Assembly (NCBI GenBank): GCA_964057225.1
Contig: OZ059896.1
Span: 13,872,501-13,936,500 of the forward strand
Length of the DNA: 64,000 nucleotides
From: Auanema rhodensis
Lineage: Eukaryota > Nematoda > Chromadorea > Rhabditida > Rhabditidae
Reading direction: 5' to 3'
Both the position numbers and the translations under genes were made by a program. Every line of letters begins with the position of its first letter. Position 1 is the stretch's first letter. Positions 20,352 to 31,100 of this stretch are shown piece after piece. Below the pieces are notes generated by a model that worked only from the letters and a program-made list of their open reading frames with translations, had not been told where the DNA came from and ran no database searches.

Positions 20352-20423
20352 GGTTCCGTGGTGTAGCGGTTAGCACTCAGGACTCTGAATCCTGCGACCC
20401 GAGTTCAAATCTCGGCGGAACCT
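20352..20423 (+). tRNA. tRNA-Gln(CTG)
   Basis: Anticodon CTG, consensus body. Confidence 0.9.
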
Positions 20424-20517
20424 ACTTTTTCATTTTGATCAACTAGTCAATTTGTTTCTTCTTGAACTATCTTCTTGAAGAACATAAACAAGGCGGAGTC
20501 TTTTGATCTAAATCGTC

Positions 20518-20589
20518 GGTTCCGTGGTGTAGCGGTTAGCACTCAGGACTCTGAATCCTGCGACCCGAGTTCAAATCTCGGCGGAACCT
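20518..20589 (+). tRNA. tRNA-Gln(CTG)
   Basis: Anticodon CTG; six units (996 bp) after its twin at 19522. Confidence 0.9.
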
Positions 20590-20683
20590 ACTTTTTCATT
20601 TTTATCAGTTGGTCAATTTGTTTCTTCTTGAACTATCTTCTTGAAGAAAATAGTCAAGGCGGAGTCTTTTGATCTAAATCGTC

Positions 20684-20755
20684 GGTTCCGTGGTGTAGCG
20701 GTTAGCACTCAGGACTCTGAATCCTGCGACCCGAGTTCAAATCTCGGCGGAACCT
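20684..20755 (+). tRNA. tRNA-Gln(CTG)
   Basis: Anticodon CTG, consensus body. Confidence 0.9.
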
Positions 20756-20849
20756 ACTTTTTCATTTTTATCAGTTGGTCAATTTGTTTCTTCTTAAACT
20801 ATCTACTTGAAGAACATAGTCAAGACGGAGTTTTTTGATCTAAATCGTC

Positions 20850-20921
20850 GGTTCCGTGGTGTAGCGGTTAGCACTCAGGACTTTGAATCCTGCGACCCGA
20901 GTTCAAATCTCGGCGGAACCT
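20850..20921 (+). tRNA. tRNA-Gln(TTG)
   Basis: TTG copy inside a CTG run; twin of 19854 six units upstream. Confidence 0.9.
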
Positions 20922-21015
20922 ACTTTTTCATTTTTATCAGTTGGTCAATTTGTATCTTCTTGAACTATCTTCTTGAAGAAAATAGTCAAGGCGGAGTCTT
21001 TTGATCTAAATCGTC

Positions 21016-21087
21016 GGTTCCGTGGTGTAGCGGTTAGCACTCAGGACTCTGAATCCTGCGACCCGAGTTCAAATCTCGGCGGAACCT
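21016..21087 (+). tRNA. tRNA-Gln(CTG)
   Basis: Anticodon CTG, consensus body. Confidence 0.9.
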
Positions 21088-21181
21088 ACTTTTTCATTTT
21101 GATCAACTAGTCAATTTGTTTCTTCTTGAACTATCTTCTTGAAGAACATAAACAAGGCGGAGTCTTTTGATCTAAATCGTC

Positions 21182-21253
21182 GGTTCCGTGGTGTAGCGGT
21201 TAGCACTCAGCACTCTGAATCCTGCGACCCGAGTTCAAATCTCGGCGGAACCT
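21182..21253 (+). tRNA. tRNA-Gln(CTG), G30C variant
   Basis: G30 to C gives a C-C mismatch in the anticodon stem; probably impaired. Confidence 0.7.
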
Positions 21254-21347
21254 ACTTTTTCATTTTTATCAGTTGGTCAATTTGTTTCTTCTTGAACTAT
21301 CTTCTTGAAGAAAATAGTCAAGGCGGAGTCTTTTGATCTAAATCGTC

Positions 21348-21419
21348 GGTTCCGTGGTGTAGCGGTTAGCACTCAGGACTCTGAATCCTGCGACCCGAGT
21401 TCAAATCTCGGCGGAACCT
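21348..21419 (+). tRNA. tRNA-Gln(CTG)
   Basis: Anticodon CTG, consensus body. Confidence 0.9.
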
Positions 21420-21513
21420 ACTTTTTCATTTTGATCAACTAGTCAATTTGTTTCTTCTTGAACTATCTTCTTGAAGAACATAAACAAGGCGGAGTCTTTT
21501 GATCTAAATCGTC

Positions 21514-21585
21514 GGTTCCGTGGTGTAGCGGTTAGCACTCAGGACTTTGAATCCTGCGACCCGAGTTCAAATCTCGGCGGAACCT
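21514..21585 (+). tRNA. tRNA-Gln(TTG)
   Basis: Anticodon TTG, consensus body. Confidence 0.9.
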
Positions 21586-21679
21586 ACTTTTTCATTTTTA
21601 TCAGTTGGTCAACTTGTTTCTTCTTAATCTATCTACTTGAAGAACATAGTCAAGGCGAAGTTTTTTGATCTAAATCGTC

Positions 21680-21751
21680 GGTTCCGTGGTGTAGCGGTTA
21701 GCACTCAGGACTTTGAATCCTGCGACCCGAGTTCAAATCTCGGCGGAACCT
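21680..21751 (+). tRNA. tRNA-Gln(TTG)
   Basis: Anticodon TTG, consensus body. Confidence 0.9.
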
Positions 21752-21845
21752 ACTTTTTCATTTTTATCAGTTGGTCAATTTGTTTCTTCCTGAACTATCT
21801 TTTTGAAGAACATAGTCAAGGCGGAGTCTTTTGATCTAAATCGTC

Positions 21846-21917
21846 GGTTCCGTGGTGTAGCGGTTAGCACTCAGGACTCTGAATCCTGCGACCCGAGTTC
21901 AAATCTCGGCGGAACCT
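21846..21917 (+). tRNA. tRNA-Gln(CTG)
   Basis: Anticodon CTG, consensus body. Confidence 0.9.
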
Positions 21918-22011
21918 ACTTTTTCATTTTTATCAGTTGGTCAATTTGTTTCTTCTTGAACTATCTTCTTGAAGAACATAGTCAAGGCGGAGTTGTTTGA
22001 TCTAAATCGTC

Positions 22012-22083
22012 GGTTCCGTGGTGTAGCGGTTAGCACTCAGGACTCTGAATCCTGCGAACCGAGTTCAAATCTCGGCGGAACCT
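22012..22083 (+). tRNA. tRNA-Gln(CTG), C48A variant
   Basis: C48 to A disrupts the G15-C48 tertiary pair; CTG copy followed by a solo LTR. Confidence 0.75.
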
Positions 22084-22152
22084 ACTTTTTCATTTTTATC
22101 AGTTTGTCAATTTGTTTCTTCTTGAACTTTCTTCTTGAAGAACATAGTCAAG

Positions 22153-22489
22153 CGTTCCGTTATGCTCTCACGTCGATCCTATAGACCAATAAAGCCTACA
22201 AGATGAGTGTGATAGTATTCCAGATGTAGCGGTACATAAAGAGCATAATGGATAAACATAAGACTTGAGAAAGAAAGGTTTATTATGTCTACATGATTAC
22301 AATAAGTTATAAAAGTCTGCATAAAGATATAAAGTGAAAGAGAGCTAAGAAAGGAAGACCAACCATCCATAGTCATTCCATAAGGCAAAGCTGAAGTCTG
22401 TGTTCCATATGAAGGGCGTGTCGTCCTCTCTCAGCCTCATGTTGTCTGATTCTAACCCGCCTGCTACGTATTGATTTCCGAATGGAACG
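22153..22489 (-). mobile_element. Solo LTR
   Basis: AAAGAGCATAATGG variant, also in 46518 and 47025. Confidence 0.85.
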
Positions 22490-22518
22490 CAAGGCGGAGT
22501 CTTTTGATCTAAATCGTC

Positions 22519-22590
22519 GGTTCCGTGGTGTAGCGGTTAGCACTCAGGACTTTGAATCCTGCGACCCGAGTTCAAATCTCGGCGGAACCT
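22519..22590 (+). tRNA. tRNA-Gln(TTG)
   Basis: Anticodon TTG; solo LTRs on both sides; duplicate of the 15318 region. Confidence 0.9.
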
Positions 22591-22659
22591 ACTTTTTCAT
22601 TTTTATCAGTTGGTCAATTTGTTTCTTCTTGAACTTTCTTCTTGAAGAACACAGTCAAG

Positions 22660-22996
22660 CGTTCCGTTATGCTCTCACGTCGATCCTATAGACCAATAAA
22701 GCCTACAAGATGAGTGTGATAGTATTCCAGATGTAGCGGTACATAAATAGCTTAATGGATAAACATAAGACTTGAGAAAGAAAGGTTTATTATGTCTACA
22801 TGATTACAATAAGTTATAAAGGTCTGCATAAAGATATAAAGTGAAAGAGAGCTAAGAAAGGAAGACCAACCATCCATAGTCATTCCATAAGGCAAAGCTG
22901 AAGTCTGTGTTCCATATGAAGGGCGTGTCGTCCTCTCTCAGCCTCATGTTGTCTGATTCTAACCCGCCTGCTACGTATTGATTCCCGAATGGAACG
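22660..22996 (-). mobile_element. Solo LTR
   Basis: Same site, CAAG flanks. Confidence 0.85.
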
Positions 22997-23025
22997 CAAG
23001 GCGGAGTCTTTTGATCTAAATCGTC

Positions 23026-23097
23026 GGTTCCGTGGTGTAGCGGTTAGCACTCAGGACTTTGAATCCTGCGACCCGAGTTCAAATCTCGGCGGAACCT
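23026..23097 (+). tRNA. tRNA-Gln(TTG)
   Basis: Anticodon TTG; solo LTR upstream only. Confidence 0.9.
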
Positions 23098-23191
23098 ACT
23101 TTTTCATTTTTATCAGTTGGTCAATTTGTTTCTTCTTAAACTATCTACTTGAAGAACATAGTCAAGACGGAGTTTTTTGATCTAAATCGTC

Positions 23192-23263
23192 GGTTCCGTG
23201 GTGTAGCGGTTAGCACTCAGGACTTTGAATCCTGCGACCCGAGTTCAAATCTCGGCGGAACCT
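23192..23263 (+). tRNA. tRNA-Gln(TTG)
   Basis: Anticodon TTG; solo LTR follows. Confidence 0.9.
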
Positions 23264-23332
23264 ACTTTTTCATTTTTATCAGTTGGTCAATTTGTTTCTT
23301 CTTGAACTTTCTTCTTGAAGAACATAGTCAAG

Positions 23333-23669
23333 CGTTCCGTTATGCTCTCACGTCGATCCTATAGACCAATAAAGCCTACAAGATGAGTGTGATAGTATTC
23401 CAGATGTAGCGGTACATAAATAGCTTAATGGATAAACATAAGACTTGAGAAAGAAAGGTTTATTATGTCTACATGATTACAATAAGTTATAAAGGTCTGC
23501 ATAAAGATATAAAGTGAAAGAGAGCTAAGAAAGGAAGACCAACCATCCATAGTCATTCCATAAGGCAAAGCTGAAGTCTGTGTTCCATATGAAGGGCGTG
23601 TCGTCCTCTCTCAGCCTCATGTTGTCTGATTCTAACCCGCCTGCTACGTATTGATTCCCGAATGGAACG
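23333..23669 (-). mobile_element. Solo LTR
   Basis: Same site, CAAG flanks. Confidence 0.85.
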
Positions 23670-23698
23670 CAAGGCGGAGTCTTTTGATCTAAATCGTC

Positions 23699-23770
23699 GG
23701 TTCCGTGGTGTAGCGGTTAGCACTCAGGACTTTGAATCCTGCGACCCGAGTTCAAATCTCGGCGGAACCT
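23699..23770 (+). tRNA. tRNA-Gln(TTG)
   Basis: Anticodon TTG; solo LTR upstream only. Confidence 0.9.
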
Positions 23771-23864
23771 ACTTTTTCATTTTTATCAGTTGGTCAACTT
23801 GTTTCTTCTTAATCTATCTACTTGAAGAACATAGTCAAGGCGAAGTTTTTTGATCTAAATCGTC

Positions 23865-23936
23865 GGTTCCGTGGTGTAGCGGTTAGCACTCAGGACTTTG
23901 AATCCTGCGACCCGAGTTCAAATCTCGGCGGAACCT
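23865..23936 (+). tRNA. tRNA-Gln(TTG)
   Basis: Anticodon TTG; solo LTR follows. Confidence 0.9.
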
Positions 23937-24005
23937 ACTTTTTCATTTTTATCAGTTGGTCAATTTGTTTCTTCTTGAACTTTCTTCTTGAAGAACATAG
24001 TCAAG

Positions 24006-24342
24006 CGTTCCGTTATGCTCTCACGTCGATCCTATAGACCAATAAAGCCTACAAGATGAGTGTGATAGTATTCCAGATGTAGCGGTACATAAATAGCTTA
24101 ATGGATAAACATAAGACTTGAGAAAGAAAGGTTTATTATGTCTACATGATTACAATAAGTTATAAAAGTCTGCATAAAGATATAAAGTGAAAGAGAGCTA
24201 AGAAAGGAAGACCAACCATCCATAGTCATTCCATGAGGCAAAGCTGAAGTCTGTGTTCCATATGAAGGGCGTGTCGTCCTCTCTCAGCCTCATGTTGTCT
24301 GATTCTAACCCGCCTGCTACTTATTGATTCCCGAATGGAACG
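24006..24342 (-). mobile_element. Solo LTR
   Basis: CTACTTATTG variant plus a private CCATGAGGC change. Confidence 0.85.
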
Positions 24343-24371
24343 CAAGGCGGAGTCTTTTGATCTAAATCGTC

Positions 24372-24443
24372 GGTTCCGTGGTGTAGCGGTTAGCACTCAG
24401 GACTTTGAATCCTGCGACCCGAGTTCAAATCTCGGCGGAACCT
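24372..24443 (+). tRNA. tRNA-Gln(TTG)
   Basis: Anticodon TTG; solo LTRs on both sides. Confidence 0.9.
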
Positions 24444-24512
24444 ACTTTTTCATTTTTATCAGTTTGTCAATTTGTTTCTTCTTGAACTTTCTTCTTGAAG
24501 AACATAGTCAAG

Positions 24513-24849
24513 CGTTCCGTTATGCTCTCACGTCGATCCTATAGACCAATAAAGCCTACAAGATGAGTGTGATAGTATTCCAGATGTAGCGGTACATAAA
24601 TAGCTTAATGGATAAACATAAGACTTGAGAAAGAAAGGTTTATTATGTCTACATGATTACAATAAGTTATAAAAGTCTGCATAAAGATATAAAGTGAAAG
24701 AGAGCTAAGAAAGGAAGACCAACCATCCATAGTCATTCCATAAGGCAAAGCTGAAGTCTGTGTTCCATATGAAGGGCGTGTCGTCCTCTCTCAGCCTCAT
24801 GTTGTCTGATTCTAACCCGCCTGCTACGTATTGATTTCCGAATGGAACG
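24513..24849 (-). mobile_element. Solo LTR
   Basis: Same site, CAAG flanks. Confidence 0.85.
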
Positions 24850-24878
24850 CAAGGCGGAGTCTTTTGATCTAAATCGTC

Positions 24879-24950
24879 GGTTCCGTGGTGTAGCGGTTAG
24901 CACTCAGGACTTTGAATCCTGCGACCCGAGTTCAAATCTCGGCGGAACCT
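24879..24950 (+). tRNA. tRNA-Gln(TTG)
   Basis: Anticodon TTG; solo LTR upstream only. Confidence 0.9.
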
Positions 24951-25044
24951 ACTTTTTCATTTTTATCAGTTGGTCAACTTGTTTCTTCTTAATCTATCTA
25001 CTTGAAGAACATAGTCAAGGCGAAGTTTTTTGATCTAAATCGTC

Positions 25045-25116
25045 GGTTCCGTGGTGTAGCGGTTAGCACTCAGGACTTTGAATCCTGCGACCCGAGTTCA
25101 AATCTCGGCGGAACCT
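25045..25116 (+). tRNA. tRNA-Gln(TTG)
   Basis: Anticodon TTG; solo LTR follows. Confidence 0.9.
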
Positions 25117-25185
25117 ACTTTTTCATTTTTATCAGTTGGTCAATTTGTTTCTTCTTGAACTTTCTTCTTGAAGAACATAGTCAAG

Positions 25186-25522
25186 CGTTCCGTTATGCTC
25201 TCACGTCGATCCTATAGACCAATAAAGCCTACAAGATGAGTGTGATAGTATTCCAGATGTAGCGGTACATAAATAGCTTAATGGATAAACATAAGACTTG
25301 AGAAAGAAAGGTTTATTATGTCTACATGATTACAATAAGTTATAAAAGTCTGCATAAAGATATAAAGTGAAAGAGAGCTAAGAAAGGAAGACCAACCATC
25401 CATAGTCATTCCATAAGGCAAAGCTGAAGTCTGTGTTCCATATGAAGGGCGTGTCGTCCTCTCTCAGCCTCATGTTGTCTGATTCTAACCCGCCTGCTAC
25501 TTATTGATTCCCGAATGGAACG
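25186..25522 (-). mobile_element. Solo LTR
   Basis: CTACTTATTG variant. Confidence 0.85.
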
Positions 25523-25551
25523 CAAGGCGGAGTCTTTTGATCTAAATCGTC

Positions 25552-25623
25552 GGTTCCGTGGTGTAGCGGTTAGCACTCAGGACTTTGAATCCTGCGACCC
25601 GAGTTCAAATCTCGGCGGAACCT
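25552..25623 (+). tRNA. tRNA-Gln(TTG)
   Basis: Anticodon TTG; solo LTRs on both sides; extra 507-bp unit absent from the 15-19 kb twin segment. Confidence 0.9.
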
Positions 25624-25692
25624 ACTTTTTCATTTTTATCAGTTTGTCAATTTGTTTCTTCTTGAACTTTCTTCTTGAAGAACATAGTCAAG

Positions 25693-26029
25693 CGTTCCGT
25701 TATGCTCTCACGTCGATCCTATAGACCAATAAAGCCTACAAGATGAGTGTGATAGTATTCCAGATGTAGCGGTACATAAATAGCTTAATGGATAAACATA
25801 AGACTTGAGAAAGAAAGGTTTATTATGTCTACATGATTACAATAAGTTATAAAAGTCTGCATAAAGATATAAAGTGAAAGAGAGCTAAGAAAGGAAGACC
25901 AACCATCCATAGTCATTCCATAAGGCAAAGCTGAAGTCTGTGTTCCATATGAAGGGCGTGTCGTCCTCTCTCAGCCTCATGTTGTCTGATTCTAACCCGC
26001 CTGCTACGTATTGATTCCCGAATGGAACG
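25693..26029 (-). mobile_element. Solo LTR
   Basis: Same site, CAAG flanks. Confidence 0.85.
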
Positions 26030-26058
26030 CAAGGCGGAGTCTTTTGATCTAAATCGTC

Positions 26059-26130
26059 GGTTCCGTGGTGTAGCGGTTAGCACTCAGGACTTTGAATCCT
26101 GCGACCCGAGTTCAAATCTCGGCGGAACCT
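26059..26130 (+). tRNA. tRNA-Gln(TTG)
   Basis: Anticodon TTG; solo LTR upstream only. Confidence 0.9.
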
Positions 26131-26224
26131 ACTTTTTCATTTTTATCAGTTGGTCAATTTGTTTCTTCTTAAACTATCTACTTGAAGAACATAGTCAAGA
26201 CGGAGTTTTTTGATCTAAATCGTC

Positions 26225-26296
26225 GGTTCCGTGGTGTAGCGGTTAGCACTCAGGACTTTGAATCCTGCGACCCGAGTTCAAATCTCGGCGGAACCT
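26225..26296 (+). tRNA. tRNA-Gln(TTG)
   Basis: Anticodon TTG; solo LTR follows. Confidence 0.9.
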
Positions 26297-26365
26297 ACTT
26301 TTTCATTTTTATCAGTTGGTCAATTTGTTTCTTCTTGAACTTTCTTCTTGAAGAACATAGTCAAG

Positions 26366-26702
26366 CGTTCCGTTATGCTCTCACGTCGTTCCTATAGACC
26401 AATAAAGCCTACAAGATGAGTGCGATAGTATTCCAGATGTAGCGGTACATAAAGAGCTTAATGGATAAACATAAGACTTGAGAAAGAAAGGTTTATTATG
26501 TCTACATGATTACAATAAGTTATAAAGGTCTGCATAAAGATATAAAGTGAAAGAGAGCTAAGAAAGGAAGACCAACCATCCATAGTCAATCCATAAGGCA
26601 AAGCTGAAATCTGTGTTCCATATGAAGGGCGTGTCGTCCTCTCTCAGCCTCATGTTGTCTGATTCTAACCCGCCTGCTACGTATTGATTTCCGAATGGAA
26701 CG
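26366..26702 (-). mobile_element. Solo LTR
   Basis: Carries the changes seen in 18658, linking the two segments by duplication. Confidence 0.85.
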
Positions 26703-26731
26703 CAAGGCGGAGTCTTTTGATCTAAATCGTC

Positions 26732-26803
26732 GGTTCCGTGGTGTAGCGGTTAGCACTCAGGACTTTGAATCCTGCGACCCGAGTTCAAATCTCGGCGGAA
26801 CCT
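26732..26803 (+). tRNA. tRNA-Gln(TTG)
   Basis: Anticodon TTG; solo LTR upstream only. Confidence 0.9.
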
Positions 26804-26897
26804 ACTTTTTCATTTTTATCAGTTGGTCAATTTGTTTCTTCTTAAACTATCTACTTGAAGAACATAGTCAAGACGGAGTTTTTTGATCTAAATCGTC

Positions 26898-26969
26898 GGT
26901 TCCGTGGTGTAGCGGTTAGCACTCAGGACTTTGAATCCTGCGACCCGAGTTCAAATCTCGGCGGAACCT
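26898..26969 (+). tRNA. tRNA-Gln(TTG)
   Basis: Anticodon TTG, consensus body. Confidence 0.9.
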
Positions 26970-27063
26970 ACTTTTTCATTTTTATCAGTTGGTCAATTTG
27001 TATCTTCTTGAACTATCTTCTTGAAGAAAATAGTCAAGGCGGAGTCTTTTGATCTAAATCGTC

Positions 27064-27135
27064 GGTTCCGTGGTGTAGCGGTTAGCACTCAGGACTCTGA
27101 ATCCTGCGACCCGAGTTCAAATCTCGGCGGAACCT
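27064..27135 (+). tRNA. tRNA-Gln(CTG)
   Basis: Anticodon CTG, consensus body. Confidence 0.9.
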
Positions 27136-27229
27136 ACTTTTTCATTTTGATCAACTAGTCAATTTGTTTCTTCTTGAACTATCTTCTTGAAGAACATAAA
27201 CAAGGCGGAGTCTTTTGATCTAAATCGTC

Positions 27230-27301
27230 GGTTCCGTGGTGTAGCGGTTAGCACTCAGGACTCTGAATCCTGCGACCCGAGTTCAAATCTCGGCGGAACC
27301 T
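27230..27301 (+). tRNA. tRNA-Gln(CTG)
   Basis: Anticodon CTG, consensus body. Confidence 0.9.
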
Positions 27302-27395
27302 ACTTTTTCATTTTGATCAACTAGTCAATTTGTTTCTTCTTGAACTATCTTCTTGAAGAACATAGTCAAGGCGGAGTTTTTTGATCTAAATCGTC

Positions 27396-27467
27396 GGTTC
27401 CGTGGTGTAGCGGTTAGCACTCAGGACTCTGAATCCTGCGACCCGAGTTCAAATCTCGGCGGAACCT
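27396..27467 (+). tRNA. tRNA-Gln(CTG)
   Basis: Anticodon CTG, consensus body. Confidence 0.9.
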
Positions 27468-27561
27468 ACTTTTTCATTTTGATCAACTAGTCAATTTGTT
27501 TCTTCTTGAACTATCTTCTTGAAGAACATAAACAAGGCGGAGTCTTTTGATCTAAATCGTC

Positions 27562-27633
27562 GGTTCCGTGGTGTAGCGGTTAGCACTCAGGACTCTGAAT
27601 CCTGCGACCCGAGTTCAAATCTCGGCGGAACCT
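27562..27633 (+). tRNA. tRNA-Gln(CTG)
   Basis: Anticodon CTG, consensus body. Confidence 0.9.
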
Positions 27634-27727
27634 ACTTTTTCATTTTGATCAACTAGTCAATTTGTTTCTTCTTGAACTATCTTCTTGAAGAACATAGTCA
27701 AGGCGGAGTTTTTTGATCTAAATCGTC

Positions 27728-27799
27728 GGTTCCGTGGTGTAGCGGTTAGCACTCAGGACTCTGAATCCTGCGACCCGAGTTCAAATCTCGGCGGAACCT
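27728..27799 (+). tRNA. tRNA-Gln(CTG)
   Basis: Anticodon CTG, consensus body. Confidence 0.9.
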
Positions 27800-27893
27800 A
27801 CTTTTTCATTTTGATCAACTAGTCAATTTGTTTCTTCTTGAACTATCTTCTTGAAGAACATAAACAAGGCGGAGTCTTTTGATCTAAATCGTC

Positions 27894-27965
27894 GGTTCCG
27901 TGGTGTAGCGGTTAGCACTCAGGACTCTGAATCCTGCGACCCGAGTTCAAATCTCGGCGGAACCT
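27894..27965 (+). tRNA. tRNA-Gln(CTG)
   Basis: Anticodon CTG, consensus body; last intact gene before the insert. Confidence 0.9.
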
Positions 27966-28059
27966 ACTTTTTCATTTTTATCAGTTGGTCAATTTGTATC
28001 TTCTTGAACTATCTTCTTGAAGAACATAGTCAACGGGGAGTATTTTGATCTAAATCGTC

Positions 28060-28107
28060 GGTTCCGTGGTGTAGCGGTTAGCACTCAGGACTCTGAATCC
28101 TGCGACC
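28060..28107 (+). pseudogene. tRNA-Gln(CTG), 5' part (nt 1-48)
   Basis: The gene is interrupted after nt 48 by the BEL/Pao fragment. Its 3' part resumes at 33886. B box and terminator are lost from this side. Confidence 0.9.
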
Positions 28108-31100
28108 GATACCACGTACCTCGAAACATTCGCAATGACCACGTGAACGAACTCTGCATTTTTGTAGATGCTAGTACTATCGGATACGGTGCGGTAGGAT
28201 ATCTACGTACACTAGACCAAAACTCTCATGTTACCGGAGTACACTTCCTCATGGCGAAACAGCGATTAGCACCACAGAACAAAAGCAAATCGCAGAAAAC
28301 AGATAAAAATAAAAAGCAACCGCTCACTATTCCTAGACTTGAACTACTTTCATTTTTTATCGGATGTCACATCATTGAGTTTCTGTTACAAGAAAGTAAA
28401 TTGAACATATCGATCGTACGAATCTTCTCAGATTCGGAGATATCACTTGCGTGGGTATGCAAACCAAATCCTGATGCAGGAATATTCGTCGATAACCGAG
28501 TTAGATCGTGTCGCGTTATCATTGATAAAGTCAAAGACAGTTATAATTTCTTTATTTACCACGTCGATACAGACCACAACCCAGCTGATCACGCAACGCG
28601 TGGACTTACAAGGGAAAACATTGACAAATCCACATGGTTCACAGGACCAAAATTCTTACAAACGCACGACAAAGAATGGGAGATGACCAGACCCTATACT
28701 TATGTAGAGGACGACTCACAAGTACTGATCGCTAGTACCTCCATCACTACATTTGTCGACGATCCATCAATTTTCCGATATCAAAGCTCGCGATTAACAT
28801 GTCTCATACGAACAACCGCATACGTACTTCGGTTTATACAACTCTTACAACAACGACGTCTATATCGCATCAACAACGACAACGAGATCGCTCTAAACCC
28901 TTCAACAATATCAGCTGAAGAATATAAGGAGGCAGAGAGAGTTACTTATATTGATGTACAGAGTACAGTAGATATAGAAGACAAGAGATGGAAACACCTT
29001 GGCCTCTATCACGATGAATTGGGTGTCATTCGATGCAAAGGTAGACTGGAACACATGGAAGCTGAGGAGGATTGTATACATCCTATTTTCATACCGGATA
29101 ATCACCCATTTGCTTCTATCATGATAAGAGACATGCACACCAAACTTTTCCACGCCGGTGGTAATCATTTACGTTCCGAAATACGACGACGATTTTGGTT
29201 ACCAAGACTTCCCCGCAAGGTACAGAACATTTTGAAACAATGCGCGGTTTGTAAAAAACTTCATGGACGACCATTCAAATACCCCAACATGTCCTCACTT
29301 CCTCCTGAGAGAGTACAACGCAGTAACCCCTTTCAAAATTGCGGCATTGATCTTGCTGGTCCCTTCAACATACACGATGACACACGTCACATCACAGAGA
29401 AAAGATGGATTATGCTTGTCACCTGTATGGCCACACGCGCTATCCATCTTGAAGTGGTACAAGACCTATCCGCATCCGAAACCTTGTTAGCACTTCGCAG
29501 ATTCATCTCTCGAAGAGGTTCTCCTGATCTCATCTGGAGCGATAACGGGTCTAATTTTACCCTCTGTCAGAAAATCTTTGCTCTCATACAAGATCCAAAC
29601 GTCGACACGTATCTGACGCATCACAAGGTAACTTGGAAGTTCATCACTCCGTTGGCACCTTGGAAAGGTGGTTTTTACGAGAGGATGGTCGGTATCATGA
29701 AATCGGCTCTTAGAACTAGTCTAACAACATCATGTAAAGCCCACATGTTTTCAACGATTGTGACAGAGGTTGAACAAATTGTAAATACTCGACCATTAAC
29801 ATACACCTTTAATACCACAACCGATCTATCTCCCATTCGACCGATCGACTTTCTACAAACGAACACATCAGTTACAATCCCCGACATAGAACTCAGTGAA
29901 CTGCCCACTCATTTACGATCCAGGCGAGACTGCATAGATCGGTTAAACAACATTCAGAAAACACTTGACAAATTTTGGCAACGATGGCATAATGAATATG
30001 TCGTCGCCCTTCGAGCAACACACATGTTGGATCACAAGCAAGGACATTTCTCCACAGCTACACCAAAAGTAGGCACAGTAGTGCTAATGTCAGATGACAA
30101 TACGAAACGAAACCAGTGGAAAATGGGTTTAATAACAAGCATACAGAACACGGAATCTGTGAGAGTTGCAGAAGTCCGTACATCTGATGGACACAAACTA
30201 TTTAGACCCATCAATCGCCTGATTCCCCTTGAAATTCCTTCCGACAACGAGCATCATACGGAAAACAGTCATACGCAGTCCCCACACAAATCAGACAAAA
30301 CTGTCACGTTTAAAGAAACTCCAGAGGTCATTTTACTCGATAACGAAGTATCCACCGTTGTGGAAACCAGCACATCGACCGGACCCAATACAACTGAAAA
30401 CGTGATAGACCCAAACGTTATCACTATCAACGATGATGATGACATCGAAGTGATCACCATTGCAGATGATGAAGGTGAAAATGAACCACAACCTCGAAAA
30501 CGACGACGTCTCCCCAGTTACACACATTTTTTCATAGCCATGATACTGGGTATTCTCGTCAATCCAATGTCCGCAACCAACATCTGCCAGTTCTCTTGCA
30601 TCAAAGGAGGAGTAGGCATATCAAACTGCGGTACTGGACATCCCATCCGAGTTTGTGCCCGGGAAACATGTGTAGAGTACAACCCAAATACTCCCAACTT
30701 CACCATAGTATTTCCGGCTCATGTTGTATTGCATGACCACACATTCATCTCACGACATATTATCGATAAAAATGACACATTTGCATTGCATCAACTTGAT
30801 TGTCCAGCAACTCCGTTTTGCGATATGATTCAATGTCTGTTCTGTCTTGAACTACTCCACAACCCATCTTGTTTCCCATACGCAGCACTCTCGGCGACCG
30901 CACTCATCATATGGCTCATTCTATTTAGCATTCTTTTAAGCATCATAGTCATTCGAATTTGTTCTAAAAAATTTGTTCATATTGCACAATACACCCTTTT
31001 TTCCGTTTGGCGTATGATCACTCAATGTCTCCCCTCTCATATAAGATCTCATATCTCTATTCAGGAAGAACGATCGGTACTCGAGTACGTCCCGCTCAGT

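Larger units (their letters stand above)
6124..28107 (+). repeat. tRNA-Gln tandem array, left block
   Basis: Head-to-tail units of 166 bp: a 72-nt tRNA-Gln gene, ACTTTTT terminator and the rest of a 94-bp spacer. From 13124 on, many units are 507 bp because a 337-bp solo LTR plus a 4-bp duplication sits in the spacer. The block holds 95 complete genes, one split gene at its right end and 18 solo LTRs. The tRNA has A box TGGTGTAGCGG, B box GTTCAAATC, anticodon loop CT-CTG-AA or CT-TTG-AA, and a 7-bp acceptor stem GGTTCCG/CGGAACC. The spacer carries paired TTCTTGAA motifs and a conserved flank TTTTGATCTAAATCGTC directly before each gene. The repeated 63-71 codon reading frames through these units are translations of the tRNA, not genes. 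Confidence 0.95.

Noticed and set aside
6441..22184. Dozens of near-identical 63-71 codon ORFs, also at 34-51 kb
   Set aside because: They read straight through the tRNA and its spacer in one frame; the repeated peptide is the translated tRNA sequence, not a protein family.
6152..28107. Regularly spaced repeats resembling a CRISPR array or tRNA-derived SINEs
   Set aside because: Unit is a complete tRNA gene with terminator; spacers are near-identical, not unique, and copies lack A-tails and individual target duplications.
28017..28107. The ATG at 28017 as start of the BEL/Pao frame
   Set aside because: It lies in array spacer and joins the element by chance in frame across the insertion point.
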